Positions 1 to 10,564 of a DNA stretch of 64,000 nucleotides are shown here, piece by piece (within the stretch, counting starts at the first letter, position 1; the number at the start of each line of letters is the position of its first letter). The DNA is from Armigeres subalbatus. Its lineage: Eukaryota; Arthropoda; Insecta; Diptera; Culicidae. The notes below the pieces were generated by a model. That model did no database searches and was not told the DNA's origin. It saw nothing but the letters and a program-made list of their open reading frames with translations. The position numbers and the translations under genes were made by a program. The stretch lies in contig NC_085140.1 of assembly GCF_024139115.2 (NCBI RefSeq), positions 336,041,099 to 336,105,098 on the forward strand, given 5' to 3'.

Positions 1-785
1 AGACTTTTTGATTACGTGTTCACAGCAGCAACGTAATGCTTCTTTGCATTATTGAAAACATGGAATTTCAAGATCTTCTTCAATTTAGTGATCTCTACCA
101 TTGCTTTATCCCCAGAAAAAGCTTTTTCCTACGCGGGTATCAAGTTCCCTATATTTTTTATAATGTCCTCTGGAAGTGAAGTTATGTGTGGCCATTAGGC
201 TAACAAACTCGACCGACAATGGTTCACACCAACCTGATCAGCTCAGTGTTAGATGTATTAGATCTAGAAGAAACCTTCAAAAGAAGTATTTAAATACTGA
301 CACTATTTAATAGTATCAGTATGCTTATAAACAGATACTTTATCGAAACTCTTCAGATACAATTCTACTTAACAAGTTTTGCAGCTTTATTAAAAAAATA
401 TTCAGTTTAACAACAGTTATGAAAAGTCAAAATAAACATAAATAAATAATAATATAATTTATATAGTATATAAATAACAGTATATAATAAACTACGACTG
501 TTTGTCTCGGACATTTTAAAGAAAAAAAAAATGTGCGAGTTTTAATGGAACTTTGAAATTATTACGTTGGATATTGGATATTATTATGTTGGACATTGAA
601 CTTATTCTTCCAGAGAAGCTTTCCCATTAGCAGGCTTACACTGCATTGAACGCGTTAAAACTCTGCTCATTATTTTCGAACCGCCAAAACGCTAATAATA
701 TAGAGTAGTGCAAACATGTTGACTGAAACTACTAAGTGACTACACTCAAAATAGTGAGCAAGTCACTAAAAAGTGACCAGCTACC
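1..785. other. AT-rich stretch without a recognisable gene
   Basis: No open frame of useful length, no TIR pair and no RNA-like signal were seen. The stretch is AT-rich and probably old repeat-derived DNA. Confidence 0.5.
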
Positions 786-1240
786 AGCCCTAGGATAGGA
801 TGTGTGAACTCAATTGAGACTACCTTGTTGTTTTTTAGCGGGTTGCTCTGACGAGGTGATCGCCAGTGCAGCCAAAGTAATTTGGTATAAAATCTTCCAA
901 ATATCATGTATCAAAACTTGATGTTTTTCTTTTGGTTCCATCCATTATTTATGTAAAAGAAGCGAAAGACTAACAGAGAGAAGTTTTCGCTAATTTAAAT
1001 ATGACTTTGAGATCGAAAATGACAGAATGGTGAATCGTAATCCTTAAAATCAACAGTTTTAAACTTGGATTCCATCAGGAGTGACCTTAATATCAACTTT
1101 ACAAACTTGCAACACGCCCAAACTAACAACATGCTGTGCCCTACGAAAAACGCGCCGTAAACAATCAAAGTAATCGATTGTCATTTTCAACCAATCGGCA
1201 ACCGGTACGATTGTGACAGCAAATCGGTACGATTTTTACT
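786..1240 (+). repeat. dispersed repeat A, copy 1
   Basis: Two blocks match a second copy at 56400-57085 in the same orientation. The first block is 790-910, containing CTCAATTGAGACTACCTTG and then GGTGATCGCC. The second is 1085-1240, containing CAAACTAACAAC and GTACGATTGTGACAG. The sequence between the blocks differs, so one copy has an insertion or a replaced centre. No coding content was seen. The element type is unknown; it is probably an old non-autonomous transposon. Confidence 0.55.
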
Positions 1241-1249
1241 GACTACTTG

Positions 1250-1500
1250 GCACATCCTATCCCAGTACCAGCCCTGACTCGGTTTACGGCAGAGTTTGGC
1301 GTGCTCGTGGCCCATCCTTCGCCGCCACACACCGTTCTTCTCCACATCACAAAATATGGTCCTAAGCACACGTCTCTCAAATACCCAGAGTGCTTGCAAA
1401 CCCTCCTCGAGCATATCAAGTTTCATGTCCGCAGAGGACCACCTGTCTTTGATACATTTTTGCGTTTTGTACATGATACATTCGGTGCGAGCTTCTAGCC
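1250..1500 (-). mobile_element. RTE-type LINE, C-terminal fragment
   Basis: The minus-strand translation contains the stretch ALWVFERRVLRTIF followed by NGVWRRRMGHEHAKL. This is the segment after the reverse transcriptase domain in RTE-clade LINEs. The same segment occurs in the longer copy at 38721-40725 and in the fragment at 3765-4100. The frame is open from about 1187 to 1528, but it lacks the reverse transcriptase core and the 3' end. It is a dead fragment. Confidence 0.75.
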
Positions 1501-1504
1501 GGTG

Positions 1505-1925
1505 CGAGGATGTAGCCAATGTGTCCAAAACCTCTCAAAAACTCATCTATTGAGCTTGTTTTTCAAAATCATGGAGTTTGATGTGTCGCAAGATGGGTTT
1601 CGGTGCTAATCGAAATTTGACCGCTTCCCTGAGGAAGTCAGGCAGCTGGGAACACTTCCGAACGTGGCCAATGTGTCTAAAACCTTTCAAAAACTCATCT
1701 ATTGAGTTTGTCTTTCAAAATCATGGAGTTTGATGTGTCGCAAGATAGGTTTCGGTGCTAATTGAAATTTGTCCACTTCTCTGAGGGAGTCGGGCAGCTG
1801 GGAACACTTCCGGATGTGGTCAATGTGTCCAAAACCTCTCAAAAACTCATCTATTGAGATTGTCTTCAAAAACCATGAAGTTTGATATGTCGCAAGACTG
1901 GGTTTTACACCACTTGAAAAGTGTG
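1505..1925 (+). repeat. tandem repeat, 152-bp period, about 2.7 copies
   Basis: The motif CAATGTGTCCAAAACC recurs near 1517, 1669 and 1821, and the sequence between (CTCATCTATTGAG, CAAGATGGGTTTCGGTGC, GGCAGCTGGGAACACTTCC) repeats with it. The copies differ at several percent of positions, so the duplication is not recent. Short ORFs across it are incidental. Confidence 0.8.
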
Positions 1926-1941
1926 CACTACCCCAGGGAAC

Positions 1942-2270
1942 CAGGGGTGGCATTGTGCATCTCGATTCGAATCACTCGATTCGTACGTTTTTGCATTCGT
2001 TTCGAAAAAATTGCGGCATTATGTATTTCGTTCGACTTCATTCAGTCGCAGTACGAGATTTCAAATGGTGCTGTACTAGCTCAATCGAGTATGTTCTGTC
2101 AAACGAAATGTAAACAGAGAGAATAAGAGATAGCTGTCTCCGTGTTTAATATATGCCGTCTGCTGGAGACACAACCTTCAGCGCATGGCGAATGTGAGTA
2201 AACAGAGAGAATAAGAGATATTTTCATCTGCGTGTTGGAAAGGCATCCTTCAGGGCATGAATTGGCAGTT
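1942..2270 (+). repeat. possible transposon end with TCGATTCG-rich subterminal sequence
   Basis: The sequence starts CAGGGGTGGCATTG, a hAT-like terminus, followed by several copies of a CGATTCG-type motif. Downstream, a 23-bp block containing AACAGAGAGAATAAGAG occurs at 2110-2132 and again at 2198-2220. An inverted relative of the first 15 bases lies at 6078-6092, but no target-site duplication supports pairing the two ends. Confidence 0.35.
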
Positions 2271-2848
2271 AATTTATAAAAAGCAAATTGTGCTCAATGA
2301 CTATTTAAAAAGGAATATTATTTGTTGAGCAGTTACAACCGATTTAAACATTATGTCGATACGATATGTTTTGTAAATTGAGATATTGTTACGACACAAA
2401 TTATAAGTTTTATGTTTCTTCGAGTTTATGCCACAGATTCAATTTTTAGCTAAATAATTTAAAGCTATACAATATACACGTTTTCACGCAGATTTTTCCC
2501 ATCGATTTTTCACGCGGTTTATCGATGTCGTCAAGTAATACGTGAAAATGCAAAAAAAAAGATTTTAGTTGAAGTCGTTTTACGCGGATTTCGCGATAAT
2601 TAATTAGAGATTGCATATTGTTTGGAAACTATAAAAGTAGGTATACTAATGACATTCTTTCCTTCAAGATACAATAATTTAATTAAAAAAAAAATATTCT
2701 GTTCTTGTAGAGAAATAATAAGAAATATTAATTAAAACTTTCAGCAAGAAATGACTCTTGAATAACATTTGAAAGCTATAAAGGTGACGAGTGTTTTTCA
2801 TTCGACTTGAGTCGTTTTTCAGTGTGCTATGGAGGGCTTTGGGACAGA

Positions 2849-3040
2849 ATGTCGAAAGACAAAAGGTCGAAGGACAAAAGGTCGACGGATAGAACGTCGA
2901 AGAGACAAAAGGTCGATGGGACAAAAGGTCGAAGGGACAAAAGGTCGAAAGAACAAAAGGTCGACGGGAAAAAAGGTCGAGGGGACAAAACGTCGACGGG
3001 ACAATAGGTCGAAGGGACAAAAGGTCAAATGGACAAAATT
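2849..3040 (+). repeat. 15-16 bp minisatellite, plus orientation
   Basis: About 12 units of consensus GTCGAAGGGACAAAAG run in tandem with one- or two-base differences between units. The same unit in reverse complement forms the array at 5846-5965. Overlapping ORFs rich in Lys/Arg/Gly or Phe/Cys/Pro are artefacts of the repeat. Confidence 0.9.
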
Positions 3041-3049
3041 TAAAAATCT

Positions 3050-3760
3050 ATAATTCTGTATACATGAAAAATACTAAATATACAAGTTTGAAAACATGCT
3101 TCTGAAAAAAAAATCTAACTGATTACATTTCCCAGAGAATTCTCCTTCTGTATTTCATGGGCAGTTCTTTAACCAATTTACAGTATTTACAATATTCAGC
3201 GCCCTGGCTGCTATGTATGATTTTGATTAGTTCTCGGGATGAGAACTGAAAAATTAATACTTGTTAGATCTTGCTCTTGTAACACGTGTCGCTTCGAGTG
3301 CATGTTTGACTGAAATACGTTGGTTTTGGTATCTTTGATTCAGTATCGTAATTAATTATTTCGCCGACGCGACTTCGTATACATTTCTATACATTACAAT
3401 CCGATGTCGATCATGGAGAATCAGAAGATTGTCAGTCTCTTGTCTAAATGTGTGTCAAATTCATTTTCCACTCATCATGATGTAATAGATGGGGACATTA
3501 TTGGTTTTAATTCAACGTGACGTTGTTATTGGTTTTAAATAAGAAATAAGCACTGAAGCATCTACACAAAGACTGGCCTTAATCCGTACATAACAGTTTA
3601 CATTATGCACATTATTCGCTGATTCAACCGTACGAATCATTTTAATTAACACTCAAACATGCGTGAAGTTGTATTTTGTACAACATTACCGAAAAAATCT
3701 CTCTCATGGTACACAGCATGAACGATCCTGCATTAGTGTTCCAGGATATAATCATTATTG
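3050..3760. other. unassigned AT-rich sequence
   Basis: No gene, TIR pair or tandem repeat was recognised between the minisatellite and the RTE fragment. Confidence 0.4.
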
Positions 3761-3764
3761 TGCA

Positions 3765-4100
3765 TATGCAACCACTCGGAGTATTCGAGAGACGGTTGCT
3801 TAGAACCACCTTTGGCGGTGTACAAAAATACGGTGTGTGGCGGCGAAGAATGAATTACGAGCTAGCCCAGCTATAGGCGAACCCAGTATCCAGAAGGTAG
3901 CAAAAGCCGGAAGGGTACGATGGGCAGAGCATGTTGTAAGAATTCCGGCCAACTACCCTGAAAAGATGGTGTTCGCTTCCGATCCAGCAGGTACGAGACG
4001 GCGTGGAGCACAGCGAGCGAGGTGGGCAGACCAAGTGTAAAACGACTTGGCGAGCGTGGGGCGCATTCGAGGATGGAGAGATGCGGCCTCGAACCGTGAG
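3765..4100 (+). mobile_element. RTE-type LINE, C-terminal fragment
   Basis: Plus-strand frames read PLGVFERRLLRTTFGGVQ, then AKAGRVRWAEHV and FASDPAGTRRRGAQRARW, and then SVGRIRGWRDAAS. This matches the end of the RTE copy at 38721-40725 segment by segment. A frameshift near 3875 splits it into two frames. Only the C-terminal tail survives; sequence to about 4320 may be its 3' untranslated part. Confidence 0.8.
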
Positions 4101-4329
4101 TTAACGTCGTTGCCGACCGGACTTTGTGGAATTCCATCGACGTTCCCATCGGTGTCAGCATTTTGGAGTTGGCAACATCGAGGCGCATTAGCAGAACCAG
4201 GCGAACGATATCGAGGGCGATCATCGAACGTGTACCTACCGAGGCAGTGCAGACTCAGGATACTTGTAATGTAGTTAAGTTGAGGATAATAAATCAGTTG
4301 GTTGTGAACAGTGAAGATAGTTAGACGTT

Positions 4330-5025
4330 TAAGTTTTTTTTTCCGTGTTCTCGAATTATTAACTCGTGTATTGTGGCATCAATTTGGTAATTCAGTGGTT
4401 TCTGTTTAGATGTAAACTGAATAATAAATGTACTTACTGAATACTTATGTACTTGTACTACTGAATGTACTTATGCATATTGCATATTGGTGGTAGAGTT
4501 TTGTGTAGAAATTAGAGGTTGTGGGATCAAGTCAAGATTGGGTCATCATTCTAACGAACAGTCTGTAGGTCGGCTATGTGAATCGCTCAAAAAGGTATCT
4601 TATATTACATTTTCCTTGTGCTGAATTTGTTGAAAACATGGGCCAACCTGACCCTTATTTGGCCAAGTATCACCCCCGATGACGGTACTTACATCATAGT
4701 TGTTCTACACACCAAAAAATTATTAATGTTACAGGTGACGTAATGGATAAAACTGACACAATACCACAAGACGTAATATGAATTGAGATGTATTTTTCAG
4801 TCAATTTGGATGCACACGAAAGTTTCAGTCCAATCGCCACAGTTTTAATGAAAAACAAACTGAAATTTACATCCATCGAACCCAAAGCGCAGCAACCGGT
4901 GCGATGAACGTATGAAATGACAACACCCGCACCCAACACTCAAGCAGCCGATGGGTTGATGCAATGAACAGAACATACGCGGAAGAATGTAGAACCTGTT
5001 TTACTTTGATCTCTGTTTCTTCATG
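4330..5025. other. unassigned sequence
   Basis: No coding signal beyond short chance ORFs. The sequence is AT-rich with no evident inverted or tandem structure. Confidence 0.4.
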
Positions 5026-5029
5026 AAGC

Positions 5030-5100
5030 GGTGATGGCTAGGTGGTAGCGTGAGTGGCGCTCACGCAGCGGACCAATGTTCGATTCCCGTCTGGAACTTT
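5030..5100 (+). mobile_element. tRNA-like head of a SINE
   Basis: A box A-like TGGCTAGGTGG is followed about 40 bases later by a box B-like GTTCGATTCCC, the RNA polymerase III internal promoter spacing. The outer bases do not form a clean seven-pair acceptor stem. A tRNA-derived SINE or decayed tRNA pseudogene is therefore more likely than a working tRNA gene. Confidence 0.5.
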
Positions 5101-5845
5101 ATCATTTTTGTTTCAATAATACCGCCGTGTAAATTTCAAAGTGAACCTAGTTTCACATTTATCATGACACAATTTCGCATCCAGTGTTGGGAAATGTACA
5201 TTAAAACACTTTGATTATGCGAATGTTTATCTTTTTTTCAGTCAAATTTCTTGCGCCAAACAAGCCGAAACAGTTGGCAAAAAAAATGTACGCGACATCG
5301 TGACATTTATTTTTCCGATGAAGCAAACTGTTTGCTTGCTGCTACGTTAGAGTCGTGCCGGCGCGCGGTCAACATTTGCGTGAGATTTTTTGTTTCGGCT
5401 CGTGCGCAGCGCAAACACCACATAATCGAGTTCAATTACCTGTGGCGCAAAGCCTAAAAGGAGTGCTATCCGTAGGTACTGATTTATTCGTTCTTGTCTC
5501 TAAATCAAGCAAGTAGTAATGAAATGAATATTATCCACCAAAAACGGTTATACGCTGTGAAATTATTGTACGAAAACATTAATTGTGGGGAGAGAAAATG
5601 GTAAAAGCATGTGCTGACTGTCGTCTGCTTGGCGTGGCTGCTGCTGTGGCTGCCGTGGTTTTGTTTTTATTTTTTTGCATAGAAGAAGGAATGGTAAAAA
5701 GAAATGTCAACCATTCCCGTCCCTGTTCGCATCAATAATGATGCTCGCGGGTGTCGGTCTCGCAGCATCTAAAATTACATGGCTTTTTCGAAGTGTGTGT
5801 ATTGTTCTCAATACTATGGCTTTCAATTTTAACCAATTTAATTTC

Positions 5846-5965
5846 GACCTTTTGTCCCGTCGACTTTTTGTCAATTTGACCTTTTGTCCATTCGACCTTT
5901 TGTCCATTCGACCTTTTGTCCTTCGACCTTTTGTCTTTCGACCTTTTGTCCTTCGACCTTTTGTC
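5846..5965 (-). repeat. 15-16 bp minisatellite, inverted orientation
   Basis: Eight to nine units reading CGACCTTTTGTCC on the plus strand are the reverse complement of the unit at 2849-3040. The two arrays point toward each other across about 2.8 kb. Confidence 0.9.
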
Positions 5966-6147
5966 ATAGATTCCTATGGAGTATCCATAATGCCAAAACT
6001 TCTCGTTATTCTTGTACATCCTCGAATCGAATCGAAATCCAGATTGCCAAACATGTTCGACTCGATAGAATTACGTTCCACCCCAGGTTCCCGGAACATC
6101 CGGAACCATGTCCTGGTGATTCAATTGTATCAAAACTAACTTCTGAT

Positions 6148-6667
6148 GATATGGAAATGCTAATATCATCTTCCAAACTTGGACGTACATGTTCATGATA
6201 GAATTAGAGGCAAAAGTGTAGAATTGATAGTTCCGTTAGGATACGGCAGGCATGAAGAATGTTTTTATAGAAGTCGATTTGAAAGCGAGCGGAGGGCAAT
6301 ATCCTATTCGACTAAATGCTGATGTCATATTAGATATTCGGAGACAGTACTCGTCGATAAAAAATCCTTCCGCACGCTATGGCATATAAGCAAGTTAAAC
6401 CACCTTCCTTTTCCCAGTGAAGATATATCAGCTTCCACACTGATATTCTTCCCTCCCCCTTCATACGGGAGCTTGGCAGAAGGAAGGTCGTGTGATATGT
6501 GCCATCACAAATATTGTCCTCCGCTCGCTTTCAAATCGACTTCTATAAAAACATTCTTCATGCCTGCCGTATCCTAACGGAACTATCAATTCTATACTTT
6601 CGCCTCTAATTCTATCATGAACATGTACGTCCAAGTTTGGAAGATGATATTAGCATTTCCATATCAT
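6148..6667. mobile_element. fold-back repeat (repeat B), long inverted arms
   Basis: The left arm 6148-6302 is almost identical to the reverse complement of the right arm 6513-6667. Both contain ATGGAAATGCTAATATC, TTAGGATACGGCAGG and GCGAGCGGAGGGCAATAT. The centre (6303-6512) contains CTTCATACGGGAGCTTGG. The right arm plus centre (6340-6665) matches 20785-21115 in inverted orientation, and part of it matches 36496-36595. The left arm looks like an extra inverted copy not present in the copy at 20.8 kb. Confidence 0.85.
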
Positions 6668-6832
6668 TGTAAATCGTTTAACTTCACGTAGAAGTAACAC
6701 ACACGAAATCATTAATTTAGTAACTTCTGATGCTGGTCAATGATGATTGACCACGTTTGCATCAACATTCTGGGCACTTTCGTTCTTTTATCAATGGTTT
6801 AAAAAAAACGACCCGTTTTTGACTGCACCATC

Positions 6833-7035
6833 CAATGTAGACAAATTCCTCGACCACATCAGAGATATTCCTGTTGCGCTCGGTATCGCCCACTAGCTAC
6901 TTTGTACTTTGTCTTCGACCACCACCAGTCCAACTTTGGTAGCCTCACGTTTCAGGCGGGTGTACAGTTCTGCCACCTTTCAAATGTTCGGCCGACGATG
7001 TCCATATCATCCTTGTAACAAATAAATTGACAGGC
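6833..7035 (-). mobile_element. RTE-type LINE, internal fragment
   Basis: The plus strand reads ATTCCTCGACCACATC, CACTAGCTACTTTGTAC and then CGGGTGTACAGTTCTGCC. These correspond in order to 39337-39560 of the RTE copy, the region just after the FADD motif. Several indels have removed a continuous frame. Confidence 0.75.
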
Positions 7036-7039
7036 GCAA

Positions 7040-7660
7040 TTATCTGTGAAATCGAAGGCCGATTTATATTTGTATTTTTTGATTTCCCTGAAATTTTGAA
7101 TATACATCGAATATACATCAATATTATTTGCATCATTGGTTTGCCAGTTTAACTCTGGAGTAACTTGTAACAAGGGCCTAAGCAAAAACACCTTAAAACC
7201 TAGTAAAAAACACCTTGAACACGTTCAAAAATGTATAACTTGAAAACGGCTTGTCCGATCATTTTGGTGTCTTTGGAAAAATTTTAGGTAATCAAAATGG
7301 GGCTATGTGAAAAAAATATACACTGTGGACAAAAATGGTCAAACATTGAAAATGAAACTTGAAAATCGATTCGAATTTTTCAATATTTTTTGTTTTGTGA
7401 TATGTTGTAGTATATGTATTATTTTGCATTATGGGTTAGGATGGAGAAATGATGGACAAAAAAGTTATATTTTTTTTAAATAAGTTAGTTTTTCAAAAAT
7501 GGTAGAAATATTATTTTTACGTTTTTATCAATTCGATTTTATGAAAGTAAAACATCATTCACTGCACTGTTGAACTTTTAAGCTTTGAGGGCCATGAATA
7601 AAACTCTGCCCAAATTCGTCATTTTGTGAGATACATGAATTCGGAAAAATGCCATTTTTT
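7040..7660. other. AT-rich sequence flanking a dispersed element
   Basis: No gene was seen. The block includes homopolymer runs and weak repeats such as AACACCTTGAACACG. It ends at the start of the satellite-bearing element. Confidence 0.4.
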
Positions 7661-7673
7661 TCCTTTTTCGTAT

Positions 7674-7985
7674 ACTAAGTATACGTAGAAGCCAAAGTAG
7701 AAGCTATATGATTGCTCCAAAAAACATTTAAAAGAAAAGCCGATCACCCATAGTGAAAACTGATTGACTTATTTCGATGAATTGAGGTGATTTCTGTGTA
7801 ATTGTGTGTAAATGTCTGTATGTGTGTGAGCAAAAATGATCTTATCTCTTTTCTAGGCACTAACCCTAAACCGATTTACTCGTCACAGAATGTTGTGCCT
7901 TTGTTCCCTATCAAAAATGGGCTGGATCGGACTATAAGTTATGGCCAAACTACATTTTCTCATAATGAACGAGAAAGGCAACATT
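7674..7985 (+). mobile_element. single-module copy of the 167-bp-satellite element
   Basis: It begins CCTTTTTCGTATACTAAG, continues with GAATTGAGGTGATTTCTGTG and a degenerate TG stretch, and then carries one module (CTAAACCGATTTACTCG, ATCGGACTATAAGTTATGG). It closes with AACGAGAAAGGCAAC. The order is the same as in the expanded element at 25057-36945. Its ends form an imperfect inverted pair (CCTTTTTCGT / ACGAGAAAGG). Confidence 0.75.
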
Positions 7986-8307
7986 ACCGCTAGGAGATGC
8001 CACTTTAATTAAATTTGGCGGAGAACACAATTCACGTAACATTTTGAGGGGGAGGGTTATGTCCTAAGGTTGCGTCTAATTTGAGAAAAAAAATCATCTT
8101 TCATACAAAAAGCGTTACGCAGTGAGAAGGAATGGGGTTCAAAATTTACAATTTTGACATTACTACATAATAGAAGCGAATTATAGATTTTACTATAACG
8201 TGTTGAATGAATAGTGTGTTGAATAACTCCTTGCCACAATATATTTCGGAAGTTGGGCTGGGTCGGCCACACTCTACGTAGGGGCGGAAACGAAATCTGT
8301 AAACAAG

Positions 8308-8505
8308 CATTAGACTGGAACCCAGCGGGACATCGCAGCAGAGGCAGACCCAGAGGCTCATGGCGGCGAAGCCTCAATAAAGAAAAAAAGAAGTCGACCG
8401 AAATCTAACCTGGCAGCAGGTTAAAGCGATAGCCGGGCAACGCTCAGGATGGAGATCTTTCAAGTCGGCCCTTTGCACCACCGGAGGTGTACAGGATCCA
8501 TACTG
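8308..8505 (+). mobile_element. LINE C-terminal fragment (RGRPRGSWRRSL type)
   Basis: Plus-strand translation gives LDWNPAGHRSRGRPRGSW followed by RRSLNKE, and after a one-base shift in an A run gives VDRNLTWQQVKAIAGQRS. This is a familiar C-terminal block of several non-LTR reverse transcriptases. It differs from the RTE fragments elsewhere in the window. I cannot assign a clade. Confidence 0.65.
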
Positions 8506-8837
8506 CCGGTACTTTCATATCAGTCCCATATTGGTTTTTCGCATACTGAGATAATAGCCGATGAAGTCTCAAAACGCATTTTCCATGCAAAACTTTTAAA
8601 AAATCTAATAAATTCAAACATTCTGCGATCTGGTTGAAATTTTGCAGAGTCATTCCTCATTCAATGAGTTAATGCAAAACGATTCAAATCAATGGAAAAA
8701 TAATTGAATTTTGAGCAATCCACTTATGTGAATTTTTAATGGGACTGGTATGCTGGTACATTCAATATGGGACAAGGTTAGTTTGGTATTTTTTTCACAT
8801 TTCTCCTGAACAAAGTCTCATTTTTTATCATGTTACT

Positions 8838-9150
8838 AGCGTAAAGTACCCAGCTTTGCCCGGGCGTTTGTATTGAAATTATCATTTACTAAACTATTTG
8901 CAGCACCGCACTCTAGATCAAATTTCGTGCGTTTGTTTTGTTTTCCACAACAGATGACCTAAAATTGTATTCTAATGTTTTTTTACATTTCCCCGTCAAA
9001 TCTACCAACTTTTTGTATATACAAACCTTGCGGATCCCAAAACGAATCGATCAAGGAAAAAATCTTGCAAATCGGTCAACCCGTTCGCGAGTTAAATCGT
9101 CAGGAAGGAAATCTCAACTCATTTTTATTATATAGAGAAGAAGAAGAAGA
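8838..9150 (+). repeat. dispersed repeat with GCTTTGCCCGGGC start
   Basis: The block starts near TACCCAGCTTTGCCCGGGC and ends in TTATTATATAGAGAAGAAG. Repeats with this start and a TATATAGA-type end are common in insect genomes. The exact family is uncertain and no TSD was found. Confidence 0.45.
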
Positions 9151-9159
9151 TGTGGAAGT

Positions 9160-10115
9160 ATGGTAAAATTAAATGCTATTCACGGTGTTAACTCAAAAGT
9201 GACGAAAACCGAAATGGGACTGATATGCGAGTAGCGGCAGCATAAGTAAGTAATATATTTTATAATTATAAAGTAAATCTTAACAAAATAACTAATAAAT
9301 AAAATTCTATTTCGTTGATGTCACAATATGACGCTTAATGAACCTTCCTTGTTAGCTTAAGAAGTTCAACTCAGTGAATTTTCAACACCAGAAACAAATA
9401 GCGCTTTTTGATTATTTTTTGGAAGTCTGTGTTACGTCCATTTGTCTGCGACTTGAATATACTGTTAAACCCTTCATTAGTTAGCATTTTATCCAGCATC
9501 AAACACATCTATTGCAAGCCAAAAAGTGATCAAATTCCGTTGGTTTTGTAGATTATGACAAAAATCGATACTATGCCGAAAATTGCCCATATACTATGCC
9601 GTCCGATACTATGCCGTCCTATACCCAAATTTAAGCCACAGAAAAAAATACTTATCTTATCTATCTATGTTTTTATGACGAATACCACTATTTATTGCAA
9701 TATTCATAATTTTGGCCAAAAATACCCCTTTTTTACAATAGGAAAAAAGAGGTATTTTTGGCCACTGCTTGCCAGTCGGTTTCGGACCAACCCGACTTTT
9801 TTTTTCTCAAAATGACGTGCAGTTCAACAATACCACCTCATTCGACCTAATCTAAGTGCGTGCAACATAGCTAAGGTCATAAGCAATAAGGATAACTTAT
9901 CGTTCAATTTCTTATTACACGCTAAAAATATTTTACCAATATCTCCTGCAGCAAAACAAAATCAATTCAAACACAATATGGCGTGGTCAAAACACAATAT
10001 GGCTCGAAAACTCCGAAAAACGCAACCTTGGAAGATGGCTGCCTACGTCCAAATTAGTAGTGCTGCGGCAGTGTTCTACTGACAATACAGGCATATTCAC
10101 CGAAAGCGCCATCTA
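9160..10115. other. unassigned sequence
   Basis: The only structure noticed is a local triple occurrence of TACTATGCCG between 9568 and 9620. No gene was supported. Confidence 0.4.
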
Positions 10116-10119
10116 TGAG

Positions 10120-10560
10120 ATAGACCGGGGGGTCGGTTTGGGACCGACGGTTGGTTTGGGAACACTCTCCCCTACCATTAGCACAAGATCGCATATGTTC
10201 CTGGGATTTGCGGACGATATCGATATTATCGGCGTTGATCGCCGTGCCGTGGTTTGAGGTTTGTGCCTTTTAAGAGGGAGACAGCGAGGATTGAACTTAC
10301 GATCGATACCAGCAAAACGAAGTACATGGTCGCCGGCAATTAACGTGGGTTCAATAGTGGTGGTAGTAGCGAAATGGTGCTGGATGGTGAAAAATTTGAA
10401 GTGGTAGAAGAATTTGTGTAGTCTTAGAATATTAGTGACGTGCGATAATGATGTTACCCGCGAGGTGAAAAGGCGTATTGCAGCTGCAAATAAGGATTAT
10501 TACGGACTTCGTAACCAGCTTAAGTATCTGTGTGGCAGTGAAACAGCACTTTCCGTTTAC
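10120..10560 (+). mobile_element. RTE-type LINE, RT-core fragment
   Basis: The frame reads GFADDIDIIGVDRRAVV, the catalytic FADD box of reverse transcriptase. It is followed in shifted frames by TSKTKYMVAGN and VLDGEKFEVVEEFV, and then by RRIAAANKDYYGLRNQLK. Stops and shifts near 10256, 10340 and 10420 show it is dead. It is closer to the copies at 24370 and 37338 than to the one at 38721. Confidence 0.8.
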
Positions 10561-10564
10561 TATA

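Noticed and set aside
1942..6092. One 4.1 kb element bounded by CAGGGGTGG-like inverted ends
   Set aside because: The two ends share about 14 bases, but the flanking 8-mers do not form a direct repeat and the right end resembles another common repeat.
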